This document shows, piece by piece, positions 26,454 to 34,759 of a stretch of 64,000 nucleotides of DNA. How positions within the stretch are numbered: position 1 is the first letter of the stretch; every line of letters begins with the position of its first letter. Below the pieces are notes generated by a model. It worked only from the letters and a program-made list of their open reading frames with translations, was not told the origin of the DNA and ran no database searches. The translations under genes were made by a program, and so were the position numbers. Source of the stretch: Roseovarius lutimaris (GTDB lineage Bacteria > Pseudomonadota > Alphaproteobacteria > Rhodobacterales > Rhodobacteraceae); NCBI RefSeq assembly GCF_900115165.1, contig NZ_FOVP01000004.1:124001-188000 (forward strand), written 5' to 3'.

Positions 26454-26642
26454 CAAGGCCTCCGGTAAATATGGCTGACGGGCGCGTGTGCGAAAATCCG
26501 CCAATTGCGTCTTTCACTTCTCGCCTGTTTCAGGCTAATGTTGCAATGTCGAGACGGGACTGGTCGCATATAAAAAGATTTCCGTAAAGGGAAAGTGGCG
26601 ACCTCTGAAATTGAGGCTTAGGACAGCTTGGAGGCTGGACAG

Positions 26643-27170
26643 ATGGTATCACGATTTGCACGCGGCGTGGCCGTGGCATTGGCCGCGATGGTGGCAACAG
26701 GTGCGGCAGCGCAGGAAACAAGCACCAATCAGGTGGCGGCCAAGACCGCATGGAGCGTGTTTGAAGACAACGATCCGCGCGAATGCTGGGCGGTGTCGGC
26801 ACCGACCGAAACGGTCAACACCAAGGATGGCCGCGTTGTTGCCGTGCGCCGTGGCGACATTCTGTTGATGACGTTCTTTCGCCCCGGCGCGGGCGTTCAG
26901 GGCCAGATCACCTTTACCGGCGGGTATCCTTTCGCCGGCGGCTCGACCGTCAACATGAATATCGGCGGGTCCCAGTTCGAATTGTTCACCGAGGGCGAAT
27001 GGGCTTGGCCAGCAAGCACCGGCGATGACGCGAAAATTCTGGCGGCGATGAAACGCGGCGCAGAGGCCGTGCTTACCGCACGCTCGTCGCGCGGCACGAT
27101 CACCAAGGACTCGTTCTCTCTGTCGGGGTATACGGCGGCGGTCGAAGAGGCCGAAAAACGCTGTAAGTAG
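26643..27170 (+). CDS. Invasion-associated locus B (IalB)-like periplasmic protein
   Basis: 175 residues with a clear Sec signal peptide (MVSRFARGVAVALAAM, cleaved after GAAAQ or nearby). The mature part has WSVFEDNDPRECWAVSAP, VRRGDILLMTF and a late Cys, as in alphaproteobacterial IalB-family proteins. Two cysteines could form a disulfide. An in-frame TTG 15 bases upstream is possible, but GGAGG is correctly spaced only for the ATG at 26643. Role unknown; in Bartonella the namesake supports host-cell entry, and free-living relatives are common. Confidence 0.7.
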   Translation: MVSRFARGVAVALAAMVATGAAAQETSTNQVAAKTAWSVFEDNDPRECWAVSAPTETVNTKDGRVVAVRRGDILLMTFFRPGAGVQGQITFTGGYPFAGGSTVNMNIGGSQFELFTEGEWAWPASTGDDAKILAAMKRGAEAVLTARSSRGTITKDSFSLSGYTAAVEEAEKRCK

Positions 27171-27201
27171 ATGGCTCGCTGGCGGCCCCGGGACTGGGCC
27201 G

Positions 27202-29100
27202 TCAGGATTTCTGCATCTGCTGCGAAACCGTGATTACGATAAATTCGGCAGGGCGGGTGAGTGCCGCCATAACTGTGATCCGCAAGATACCTTCCAATAC
27301 ATCCTCGGGCGTCATGGTGTCACCAAGACCGACATTAACGCTGAAGGCATCGGCGGGCACCGCCCCGGCCAGACCACCCTGTTTCCAGATACCGGTCAGG
27401 AAGTTTTCGATCATCGCACGGATGGTGACCCAGGTGTTGGCGCTGTTGGGTTCAAACGCATAGGCCTTGACGGCCAGTTTGATGCTTTCCTCGATCATGA
27501 TCATGGTGCGGCGCACCGGGATATAGCGCCAGTCAAGCGAGTTACCGTCAAGCGTGCGCGCGCCCCAGACAAGCGTGCCTTCGCCGACAAAAGGACGGAT
27601 CGCATTGATGGATTTGCCGGTGGTAGAAACGTTGAGGTTTTCCTGTTGGTCGTGATTGATCGCGACGGTTGGTGAGGTGACAGAGCTGAGCGAGACATTG
27701 GCAGGCGCCTTCCAGACACCTCGCGAAGTGTCGACCATGGTATAGATCCCGGCCATGGCAGCGCCGGGCGGCAGGGTGTTCATGCCGGTGGCGATAGCGC
27801 GGGTAATATCAGCGTATGCCGGGCAAAGGGCGCGAAGGGTTTTGTCAAGTGTCTGTCGGCGCGCCCCGGAGTCATGCGCGTCGCTATCCAGTTTGCCCTG
27901 CATATCCGGAGTTGGCACGGCCTGATCCCCGGCTACAACAAGAACCCGACGCGAAAGGGTGGCAAGTCCGTTCTTGTCGGTGACGATCACCTCGAACTGG
28001 CCGGTCGTGGCGGCGTCTTTGTCATGGGCAAAGCTGACCGCGCCGTCATTCAGCTCTTGTTGGGTAAAACCGCTCAGGGCGGTATCGGTGCCGGTGGTGA
28101 CCAAAGCGCCGGGCATCTGACCGGTGTCAAGGATTTCAAAGCGCAGGTCGGCGGCGGTGCTGGTGTCATCGGTCGCGGAGATATCCGCAGGAGTCAGGAT
28201 TGTATGCCCGCCGAGCGGGACGTTGATTGTGAAATCGCCTGAGAGGTCCGGCGCGCCGATTTTGTTGATTTCTGCGGTGATCGCCACGTCGTTGCTGACC
28301 GCCACCGACAAGAGCTTGCGCAACTCGGCGTGGCTATCGGCGTTGATGTTGTCAAAAGTGAAATCGCGGTCCTGCCAGATGGTCGTGTTGAGCCAGGGAT
28401 AATAAGCCGCCCCGTAATCCAGCCAGTTGACGCCGATATCTTTGCGAAACATCGCGACCGGATCGCCAAGGGGGCTGGTCCGGGGAAGGTAGCCGGAAGA
28501 GATATCGAGGATGGCAAAGCGGTTGCGCATTTCCTCGCCGCAATGGGCGAGCATCGCCTGCTGAACCTTTGTCGCGTCGGCGCGGGGCAGACGGGTGGTT
28601 TCGGGGATTACCAGCAACGTCGGCTCGGGTTCTTTTTCAAGACTGGTGATGGCGGCGATCATTTTGGCCGCGTCGAAGGGATCATCGTAGTCCCCGACAG
28701 AGGTGACATAACAAGGCCCGCCGCCGTTCTGAAAAAAGTGCCGCATGGCGGTGTAAAGACAGTAGGCGGGGGTGGTCTGGATAAGCTCTTGGGCGGAAGT
28801 GACAGGAATGCGGGGCAAGGCGGGGGCATTGTTTTTTCCCGCATCGCCAAGCGGGGAAGGATCGGGCGGGGCCGCAGTTGGTTTGATGTCAAAAAGCGGC
28901 ATCGGGGCGAAACCGAAAAAACGGTGAAACTCTGCCATAGAAGAAATGCGCCACGGGGTATCCTGCAAGGGCTTGGTGCCATTCATCGCCGTTTGGGTGT
29001 GCCCGATAAAGGCAGGTACGGCAGTGGCAACCTCAACCACGGAATTGGGAAAAGCGTTTTTCTCGACGATATAGACGCCGGGGGTTTTCATGTGTGGCAT
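27202..29100 (-). CDS. Contractile tail-sheath protein with an inserted CSPG/cadherin-like domain
   Basis: 632 residues. The N-terminus (TPGVYIVEKNAFPNSVVEVA, then TAVPAFIGHT) and the C-terminal half (TTGKSINAIRPFVGEGTLVW, RRTMIMIEESI, ending ALTRPAEFIVITVSQQMQ) are typical of phage or extracellular contractile injection sheath proteins. The C-terminal part forms the conserved sheath core. Residues about 290-392 differ: TILTPADISATDD, GFTQQELNDGAVSFAHD and FEVIVTDKNG match the CSPG/cadherin-3 repeat pattern of surface adhesins. No tube, baseplate, spike or ATPase gene is nearby. Start: ATG at 29100 (MPHMKTPGV); 29091 is also possible. It lies 86 bases downstream of the DUF4139 gene. Confidence 0.85.
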   Translation of the reverse strand: MPHMKTPGVYIVEKNAFPNSVVEVATAVPAFIGHTQTAMNGTKPLQDTPWRISSMAEFHRFFGFAPMPLFDIKPTAAPPDPSPLGDAGKNNAPALPRIPVTSAQELIQTTPAYCLYTAMRHFFQNGGGPCYVTSVGDYDDPFDAAKMIAAITSLEKEPEPTLLVIPETTRLPRADATKVQQAMLAHCGEEMRNRFAILDISSGYLPRTSPLGDPVAMFRKDIGVNWLDYGAAYYPWLNTTIWQDRDFTFDNINADSHAELRKLLSVAVSNDVAITAEINKIGAPDLSGDFTINVPLGGHTILTPADISATDDTSTAADLRFEILDTGQMPGALVTTGTDTALSGFTQQELNDGAVSFAHDKDAATTGQFEVIVTDKNGLATLSRRVLVVAGDQAVPTPDMQGKLDSDAHDSGARRQTLDKTLRALCPAYADITRAIATGMNTLPPGAAMAGIYTMVDTSRGVWKAPANVSLSSVTSPTVAINHDQQENLNVSTTGKSINAIRPFVGEGTLVWGARTLDGNSLDWRYIPVRRTMIMIEESIKLAVKAYAFEPNSANTWVTIRAMIENFLTGIWKQGGLAGAVPADAFSVNVGLGDTMTPEDVLEGILRITVMAALTRPAEFIVITVSQQMQKS

Positions 29101-29186
29101 CGGGAAATCCGGTGATTGAGGAAATAATGGCGTCTGGAAACAGGCAAGGCGCGGCGACGGGAAAGGTGTCGCCGCGCATGGATAGC

Positions 29187-30824
29187 TTAGCGCAAAACCT
29201 GACCGGCGGGCCATTTCAACGCGTGGGTAAGAATGATGTCCTGCGTCTGACCCGGCGGCAGGGCAAATTCCCAGGCCAGAATTCCGCGCTGGCCCTCGAC
29301 ATCACGCTCGCTCGGCTGGGGCTTGGCCGACCATGTGATCTCAAGGTATTCCTGATCCGATTGCGGCACACGATCGAGAACCCGCAGGGGCCAGGCGGCA
29401 TCGGTCAGGTTTTCAACACTGATCTCGACCGTTTCGGTCATTTCGTTGGATTTGGAGATAATGCCACGATCCCCCTCGTTGCGATCACGCACAAGCCGCG
29501 TCAGCCGCAGGCCCTCGATTGCGCCAAAGGACCAATCGACCTTGCCCCCGGCCGGGACAAGATCAATCCAGCGCTGCCCGACATAGCGGCCATCGAGATA
29601 GAACCGCGCCTCTGACGTGGGCAGGATCAATTCGCCCGTATCGTTGGTCAGCCGCGCCATGACAAAGGCGGTCTGATCGACCATCGGCACGGCCTGCGCC
29701 ACCACGTCGGCAGTGGTGGCAAGCGTGCCGAGCGACAGGCGCACGCGGTCCGCGCCGGTGCTGACCGAGATCGGTTCGGGATAGGTATAGGTGACTGACA
29801 ACCCGTCAAACTGTGCATCGGCCTCGATGCGCGCGGGGGCGGCGGCCTCCATCACCGGTTCGGCCATTTGCATCAGCGCGCCATCGGCGCGTTCAAGCTG
29901 GCGCGATTTGGGGCGGATGTCGTCCGGGTCTTCGATGCGCGGAATCCAGGGCCAGATCTGGCCGGGTTCGCTCTGGGCCGAGGGGCGCAGCGTCGATAGG
30001 GTAAGCGCCACATCGCGCCAGTTTTCGCCGGTGTATTGCTGGACAAAGGCGCCGCGTTCCAGCCGAAGCTCACCAGTGTCGCGCGCCAGATGCAGATCGT
30101 AAAGCGGCTGCCATCCGGCATCGTTGATGGTGTAGGTCACACTCAGTGTGCCTGTCGCCGGTTGATCCGAGGCAACCGCCACGGCCAGCATCGCGCGCGC
30201 CTTGTCTTCGGGAACAAGCGCCGCGAGGGCCCTTTGCGCATCCTCCAGCGCCTCGATCCTATCCTTGAGTCCACGCTCGGCGGTTTCGGCGCGGCGGGTG
30301 GCATCGGTGGCGGCACGCCGCGCGGCGAGAGTTTCGGACCCGATCATCGTTGAAAGTTCGCGCAGCGCATCAACCCCAAGCGCGGCAACGCCGTCGCCCT
30401 GTCCGATTTCGGCAAGAAAAGCGATGCGGGCGCGAGCGGCCTCGGCCTCAAGCGCGATATCCTCGACATCGGCGCGGGCCTTGCGCAGGGCCTCTTCCAG
30501 CCGCTCGACCTCGGCGCGGGCGGCGATCAAGGCGGGCAGTTCACTGGCATCGCGCGGCGGCACGTAATCATTACGGGTTGTCACCCCGCCCATTTGCGCC
30601 CCGGTGACCGCAACCCGGATCGCGGCAAGCGGCGTGTTTTGCGGCAGGTCGGCAAGGATCAGATCATGCTGGCCTGCGGGGATGGAAAACGGCACCTGCC
30701 GGGTCACCGTCGCGCCCTGCGGGTAAAGGGTCACCGCGCTGACCCGGCTGTTAAGCGCGATTTCCTCGGCATGAAGCGCCGGGGCGAAAAGCATGAACGG
30801 AAGGGCGAAATATAGCGCACGCAT
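29187..30824 (-). CDS. DUF4140/DUF4139 protein, exported
   Basis: 545 residues with a signal peptide (MRALYFALPFMLFAPALHAE). An N-terminal DUF4140-like strand region (VTLYPQGATVTRQV) is followed by an alanine-rich coiled coil at about 100-210, then a DUF4139-like C-terminal domain (VTYTINDAGWQPLYDLHL, QYTGENWRDVALTLST, and the closing VLDRVPQSDQEYLEITW). Members occur in many bacteria as periplasmic or surface proteins of unknown role. AGGAG sits eight bases before the ATG at 30824; a longer frame starts seven codons upstream without a ribosome site. The tail-sheath gene follows on the same strand. Confidence 0.85.
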   Translation of the reverse strand: MRALYFALPFMLFAPALHAEEIALNSRVSAVTLYPQGATVTRQVPFSIPAGQHDLILADLPQNTPLAAIRVAVTGAQMGGVTTRNDYVPPRDASELPALIAARAEVERLEEALRKARADVEDIALEAEAARARIAFLAEIGQGDGVAALGVDALRELSTMIGSETLAARRAATDATRRAETAERGLKDRIEALEDAQRALAALVPEDKARAMLAVAVASDQPATGTLSVTYTINDAGWQPLYDLHLARDTGELRLERGAFVQQYTGENWRDVALTLSTLRPSAQSEPGQIWPWIPRIEDPDDIRPKSRQLERADGALMQMAEPVMEAAAPARIEADAQFDGLSVTYTYPEPISVSTGADRVRLSLGTLATTADVVAQAVPMVDQTAFVMARLTNDTGELILPTSEARFYLDGRYVGQRWIDLVPAGGKVDWSFGAIEGLRLTRLVRDRNEGDRGIISKSNEMTETVEISVENLTDAAWPLRVLDRVPQSDQEYLEITWSAKPQPSERDVEGQRGILAWEFALPPGQTQDIILTHALKWPAGQVLR

Positions 30825-30943
30825 GGGGATCACTCCTGAAAACATGAAAGGATCATCCCGCTGGCGCGACGCAAGTGCAAGCGCGGGCTGGCGATTTGTG
30901 CGGATTTACGCCTTGTTTACCCGGATGGGCTTTCATCAGAGCC

Positions 30944-31441
30944 ATGGAACGCGTCGAGATGAAAATGCATGACGAAATGTTACACGCAGCGGCGCGGATC
31001 GCGTCAGAGCGTGATATCACGCTAGGGCAAATGATCCGCGATCTATTGGCGCGCGAAATCGCAAGGGCGCAAAATGCGAGGCCGCCTGTCAGGGCGGATG
31101 AGCGGCTCGTCGCGCCCTTACGTGCGCGCCTCGCGGGCGATCTGGCCGAGGCGGGCGATTGGCAAGATCTGCAGGCGCGCCTGAGAAGCAAGGGCTATGT
31201 ATTGCGCGCCGCCGGAGGGGGGCTTGCCTTGCATGACTGGCCTGCGGATCGGCGCATCTGCAAGGCGTCCGAGCTTGGCTTTAGCTATTCCCGCCTGATG
31301 CGGCGCTTTCACACACCCTTCCCCGGTCATGGGCACAGGTGGCTGTTCGACAGGATAAGTGCGGCCGAAAAAACGCAAACGGGCGCCTCCGAAGATGCGC
31401 CCGATGATAGTGTGATAGAGGGGTCTGGAAACGACGATTAA
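30944..31441 (+). CDS. Small protein with ribbon-helix-helix-like N-terminus
   Basis: 165 residues. The N-terminal MERVEMKMHDEMLHAAARIA and ITLGQMIRDLLAREI resemble a ribbon-helix-helix DNA-binding unit. The C-terminal half (LRSKGYVLRAAGGGLALHDW, SELGFSYSRLMRRF, PFPGH) is conserved-looking but unassigned. Codons about 45-54 (ARPPVRADER) are encoded by copy B of the 28-bp repeat, so the repeat has probably inserted in frame. The last codons also contain the terminator of convergent asd, and the two genes share the TTAA at their stops. The ribosome site is weak, so the start is approximate. Confidence 0.6.
   Translation: MERVEMKMHDEMLHAAARIASERDITLGQMIRDLLAREIARAQNARPPVRADERLVAPLRARLAGDLAEAGDWQDLQARLRSKGYVLRAAGGGLALHDWPADRRICKASELGFSYSRLMRRFHTPFPGHGHRWLFDRISAAEKTQTGASEDAPDDSVIEGSGNDD
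31076..31103. repeat. 28-bp palindromic repeat, copy B (inside a coding region)
   Basis: Identical over 28 bases to copy A at 25424-25451. Here it encodes part of ARPPVRADER in the small DNA-binding-like protein without breaking the frame. Confidence 0.75.
31368..31402 (-). terminator. Intrinsic terminator of asd, inside the convergent gene
   Basis: On the minus strand: GGGCGCATC, tetraloop TTCG, GAGGCGCCC (one mismatch in nine), then GTTTGCGTTTTTT. It is a canonical terminator 36 bases after the asd stop, lying within the last codons of the opposite-strand gene. Confidence 0.8.
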
Positions 31442-32460
31442 CCTTTTTTCAGCACCCGCTGCCCCAGTGTTTCGGCGATCTGCACCGCGTTCAACGCCGC
31501 GCCCTTGCGCAGGTTGTCGCTGACGCACCACAGGTTGATGCCGTTATCAATCGTCGGATCCTGACGGATACGGCTGATGAAAGTGGCGAAATCACCGACA
31601 CATTCGACCGGGGTGACATAGCCACCGTCTTCGCGCTTGTCGATCACCATGATGCCGGGTGCCTCGCGTAGGATATCGCGGGCCTCGGCCTCATCAAGGT
31701 GATCCTCGAACTCGATGTTGATCGCCTCGGCATGACCGACAAAGACCGGCACGCGCACGCAGGTGGCGGTCACCTTGATCGAGGGATCGACAATTTTTTT
31801 CGTTTCGGCGACCATTTTCCATTCTTCTTTAGTCTGGCCGTCCTCAAGGAAGACATCAATATGCGGGATCACGTTGAACGCGATCTGCTTGGTGAATTTC
31901 TTTGCGGGTTTATCGTCGGTCGGGTTGTAGATAGACTTGGTCTGATCCCAAAGCTCGTCAATTCCCTCTTTGCCCGCCCCCGAGACCGACTGATAGGTCG
32001 AGACCACGACGCGCTTGATGCGCGCGCGATCATGCAATGGCTTGAGCGCCACAACCATCTGCGCGGTCGAACAGTTGGGGTTGGCAATGATATTCTTCTT
32101 GGCATAGCCCAGAACCGCCTCGGGGTTCACTTCGGGAACCACCAGCGGCACGTCGGGATCATAGCGATAGAGAGACGAGTTATCGATCACGATACAGCCC
32201 GCCTTGGCCGCTTTGGGCGCATAGATCTTGGTCGCGTCAGAACCGACAGCAAACAGAGCGATATCCCAGCCGGTGAAATCGAACGTGTCCAGATCCTTGG
32301 TCGTCAGGGTCCGGTCGCCAAAGCTGACTTCGGAGCCGAGAGAGCGACGGCTTGCGAGGGCCACGATCTCATCGACAGGAAAATGGCGCTCGGCCAGAAT
32401 ATTCAGCATTTCGCGGCCCACATTGCCTGTGGCGCCGACGACGGCGATTTTGTAACCCAT
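31438..32460 (-). CDS. asd: Aspartate-semialdehyde dehydrogenase
   Basis: Reduces aspartyl phosphate to aspartate semialdehyde with NADPH, feeding lysine/diaminopimelate, threonine and methionine synthesis. 340 residues, normal length. The N-terminal Rossmann motif is GATGNVG, the catalytic Cys130 lies in ANPNCSTAQM, and SVSGAGKEG and the later FVGHAE motif are present. A TTG three codons upstream keeps the frame, but GGAG is ten bases from the ATG at 32460 and one base from the TTG, so the ATG is chosen. Confidence 0.96.
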   Translation of the reverse strand: MGYKIAVVGATGNVGREMLNILAERHFPVDEIVALASRRSLGSEVSFGDRTLTTKDLDTFDFTGWDIALFAVGSDATKIYAPKAAKAGCIVIDNSSLYRYDPDVPLVVPEVNPEAVLGYAKKNIIANPNCSTAQMVVALKPLHDRARIKRVVVSTYQSVSGAGKEGIDELWDQTKSIYNPTDDKPAKKFTKQIAFNVIPHIDVFLEDGQTKEEWKMVAETKKIVDPSIKVTATCVRVPVFVGHAEAINIEFEDHLDEAEARDILREAPGIMVIDKREDGGYVTPVECVGDFATFISRIRQDPTIDNGINLWCVSDNLRKGAALNAVQIAETLGQRVLKKG

Positions 32461-32534
32461 TTTGATCAATCTCCAGGTTCGGGGGTTGCCGGGGCGTCAT
32501 ATCGCGTCCGCACAGAAGGTGAAAGGGGGCGGGA

Positions 32535-33716
32535 TCAGTTCATACTGTCGCGGCTAAAGAGGTAAATCACCAGCCCCACCCCCAGAGCGACCGCGAACAG
32601 CAGGAAAATCGCGGTATAGCCCGCAAGCGCGCCACTGGCCGAGGCGGCGCTGTGCAAGGGACCAGAGGCGAATTGCGCCACGCCCACGCCGCCAATGCCA
32701 AAAAGGTTCAAAAGGGTCACACCGCGCCCGGCAAGGTGAGCTGGGAAAAACGCCCGGCCATGGGCAATGATCACCGGGAAAGAGGCGCCGAAAAAGCCCA
32801 CAACCGCCAGCATGGCAATCGACAGCGCCAGATTGTGATCGGGCATCGAAACCATTACCAAAAGCACAAGCGCATTGATCAGGTTGCCGCCAAAGATCAC
32901 CCATTTGCGGGTGTTGAACATGCGATCAAGCGGCCCGTAGCATAGCGTTCCGGCGATCATCGCGACGCCCATGACAAGGGTGGCCTGCCCCACCTGTCCG
33001 GTATCCAGACCAAAGACATCGCGCAGATATGGCCCCGCCCAAAGCCCGCGCAGGGCGGCAGAGGGCACATAGGCCACGAACATCAATGGCACAATCGCCC
33101 AAAGCACCGGCAGCTTCAACAGATCAAGAACCGAGCCGCGCGTATCACCGGTCAGCGCCTCAGGGTCACGCACCAGGGCGAGAATACCAAACGCCACAAC
33201 GCCCGACACGCCCGCCAATGCGAACAGTGCCGCGCGCCAGCCAAGCGTTTCGGCGGCCCATGCCATCGGGTAAGAGGCCACCAGATTACCGACCGACCCA
33301 ACCCCAAGCATCAGCGCCGCAAGGGTGGCGAATTTCGCAGGCGGGAACTGGCGCGCAAAAATGTAATAGGACGCCATCAGAACCGGCGCACATCCGACCC
33401 CGATCAAAAGCATCGCGATACTGATGTGCAGGGGGCTTGTGGCCATGGCAAAAAGCGCCGCGCCCCCTGCCCCGCCCACCAGCAAAAGCACCGACGCCGT
33501 CCGCCGTGGCCCAAACCGGTCAAGCGACCAGCCGACAGGTATCTGCATCACCGCAAAGGCCAGAAACCAAAGCCCCGAGGCAAAGGCCAGATCATCCGGC
33601 GTGGTGCCGATATCGCGCTCAAGAACGCCGCTCAGGACCGCGAGAAAGGCGCGAAAGAACTGGCTTAGCACATAGGCCAGACACAGCAGGGCAAGACCGG
33701 CGCGCATGAGCGTCAT
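32535..33716 (-). CDS. MFS transporter
   Basis: A 393-residue major facilitator with about 12 hydrophobic segments. The loop 2-3 signature is GWSLDRFGPRRT, and FNTRKW marks the matching loop of the second half. The substrate cannot be told. It starts 16 bases after the deacetylase gene on the same strand, so the two are probably co-transcribed. The chosen ATG (33714-33716, MTLMRAG) has only a weak GGG upstream. A start 12 codons earlier would overlap the deacetylase, and one three codons later is possible. Confidence 0.8.
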   Translation of the reverse strand: MTLMRAGLALLCLAYVLSQFFRAFLAVLSGVLERDIGTTPDDLAFASGLWFLAFAVMQIPVGWSLDRFGPRRTASVLLLVGGAGGAALFAMATSPLHISIAMLLIGVGCAPVLMASYYIFARQFPPAKFATLAALMLGVGSVGNLVASYPMAWAAETLGWRAALFALAGVSGVVAFGILALVRDPEALTGDTRGSVLDLLKLPVLWAIVPLMFVAYVPSAALRGLWAGPYLRDVFGLDTGQVGQATLVMGVAMIAGTLCYGPLDRMFNTRKWVIFGGNLINALVLLVMVSMPDHNLALSIAMLAVVGFFGASFPVIIAHGRAFFPAHLAGRGVTLLNLFGIGGVGVAQFASGPLHSAASASGALAGYTAIFLLFAVALGVGLVIYLFSRDSMN

Positions 33717-33732
33717 CCCAAAAAGAGAAAAA

Positions 33733-34662
33733 TCAGCCCGCGCCGCGTGCAATCAGGACATCAACATGCGCTGCCGCGCTTTGGGCAAGCGCCATTAGGT
33801 TATAGCCACCCTCAAGACAGGACACGATCCGCCCGCCGCAAAGGTCACCGGCCAGATCACAAAGCCGCCCCGTGACCCAGGCAAAGTCATCCTCGGTCAG
33901 GCGCAGATCGGCAAGCGGGTCATCGCGATGCGCGTCAAACCCGGCCGAGATCAGCAAAAGCTGCGGCTTGAAGGCGGCGACGGCAGGAAAGACCTTGTCC
34001 TCATAGATCTTGCGAAAGCCCTCGCCACCGGTGCCCGGCGCAAGCGGCAGGTTCAGGATCGTGTCATGCGGGCCGGTTTCATCTGCGGTGCCGGTGCCGG
34101 GCCAAAGCGGAAACTGATGCGACGAGACGAACAGCGCGCGCGCATCATCCTCAAGCAGGTCCTGCGTGCCATTGCCGTGATGCACGTCGAAATCCACAAT
34201 CGCCACACGGTCCAGCCCGTGATGATCGAGCGCAAATTTTGCCGCAACCGCGATGTTGCCGAACAGGCAGAACCCCATGGTGGTTTCGCGCTCGGCGTGA
34301 TGGCCCGGCGGGCGGGTGGCAACAAAGGCATTCTGCGCCTCCCCCGACATCACAAGATCAACCGCCCGCACGGCCCCGCCCGCGGCGCGATGCGCCGCCG
34401 CAAGCGAGCCGGGCGACATATAGGTGTCGCCATCCAGCTGTACCATGCCAGAGATCGGCGCCGCCGCGCGGATTGCCTCGACATGGCTATGGGGGTGAAC
34501 GCGCAACAGATCGTCTTCGGCCACCATCGGGGCGGTGACGCGGCTCAGGTCCTTTCCCTCAAGCGCGGCGAGCACATATTCAAGCCGCGCCACCTTTTCG
34601 GGGTGGCCTTCGGGCGTTTCATGGCCAAGGCAATCGGGATGGGTGATCAGGGCTGTTGTCAT
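33733..34662 (-). CDS. HDAC-family deacetylase
   Basis: 309 residues of the bacterial histone-deacetylase / acetoin-utilisation / acetylpolyamine amidohydrolase family, a zinc hydrolase. Conserved elements: RPPGHHAE with His121 and His122, DFDVHHGNGTQ with Asp157, Asp159 and His161, ISAGFDAHRDDPL, and the closing LEGGYN. The tandem DXD..HH layout and substrate-loop length suggest a class II-like enzyme. The substrate may be acetyl-lysine or acetylpolyamine. Start ATG at 34660-34662 with CGGAG seven bases upstream. The first gene of a pair with the MFS transporter; divergent from the MscS gene. Confidence 0.88.
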   Translation of the reverse strand: MTTALITHPDCLGHETPEGHPEKVARLEYVLAALEGKDLSRVTAPMVAEDDLLRVHPHSHVEAIRAAAPISGMVQLDGDTYMSPGSLAAAHRAAGGAVRAVDLVMSGEAQNAFVATRPPGHHAERETTMGFCLFGNIAVAAKFALDHHGLDRVAIVDFDVHHGNGTQDLLEDDARALFVSSHQFPLWPGTGTADETGPHDTILNLPLAPGTGGEGFRKIYEDKVFPAVAAFKPQLLLISAGFDAHRDDPLADLRLTEDDFAWVTGRLCDLAGDLCGGRIVSCLEGGYNLMALAQSAAAHVDVLIARGAG

Positions 34663-34759
34663 CGTGCGTCTCCGTTTCGGACCTGAAAAGAGCCTGAAAA
34701 GCCGGGCTTGTCCAGTGCAGGCTTGTGAGGCGGCGTGGCGCGTGCCACTCTGGTGGATA

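Noticed and set aside
29101-29214. Sheath protein starting 38 codons further upstream
   Set aside because: That extension overlaps the end of the DUF4139 gene and is Pro/Ala/Phe-rich. Sheath proteins begin close to the TPGVY motif.
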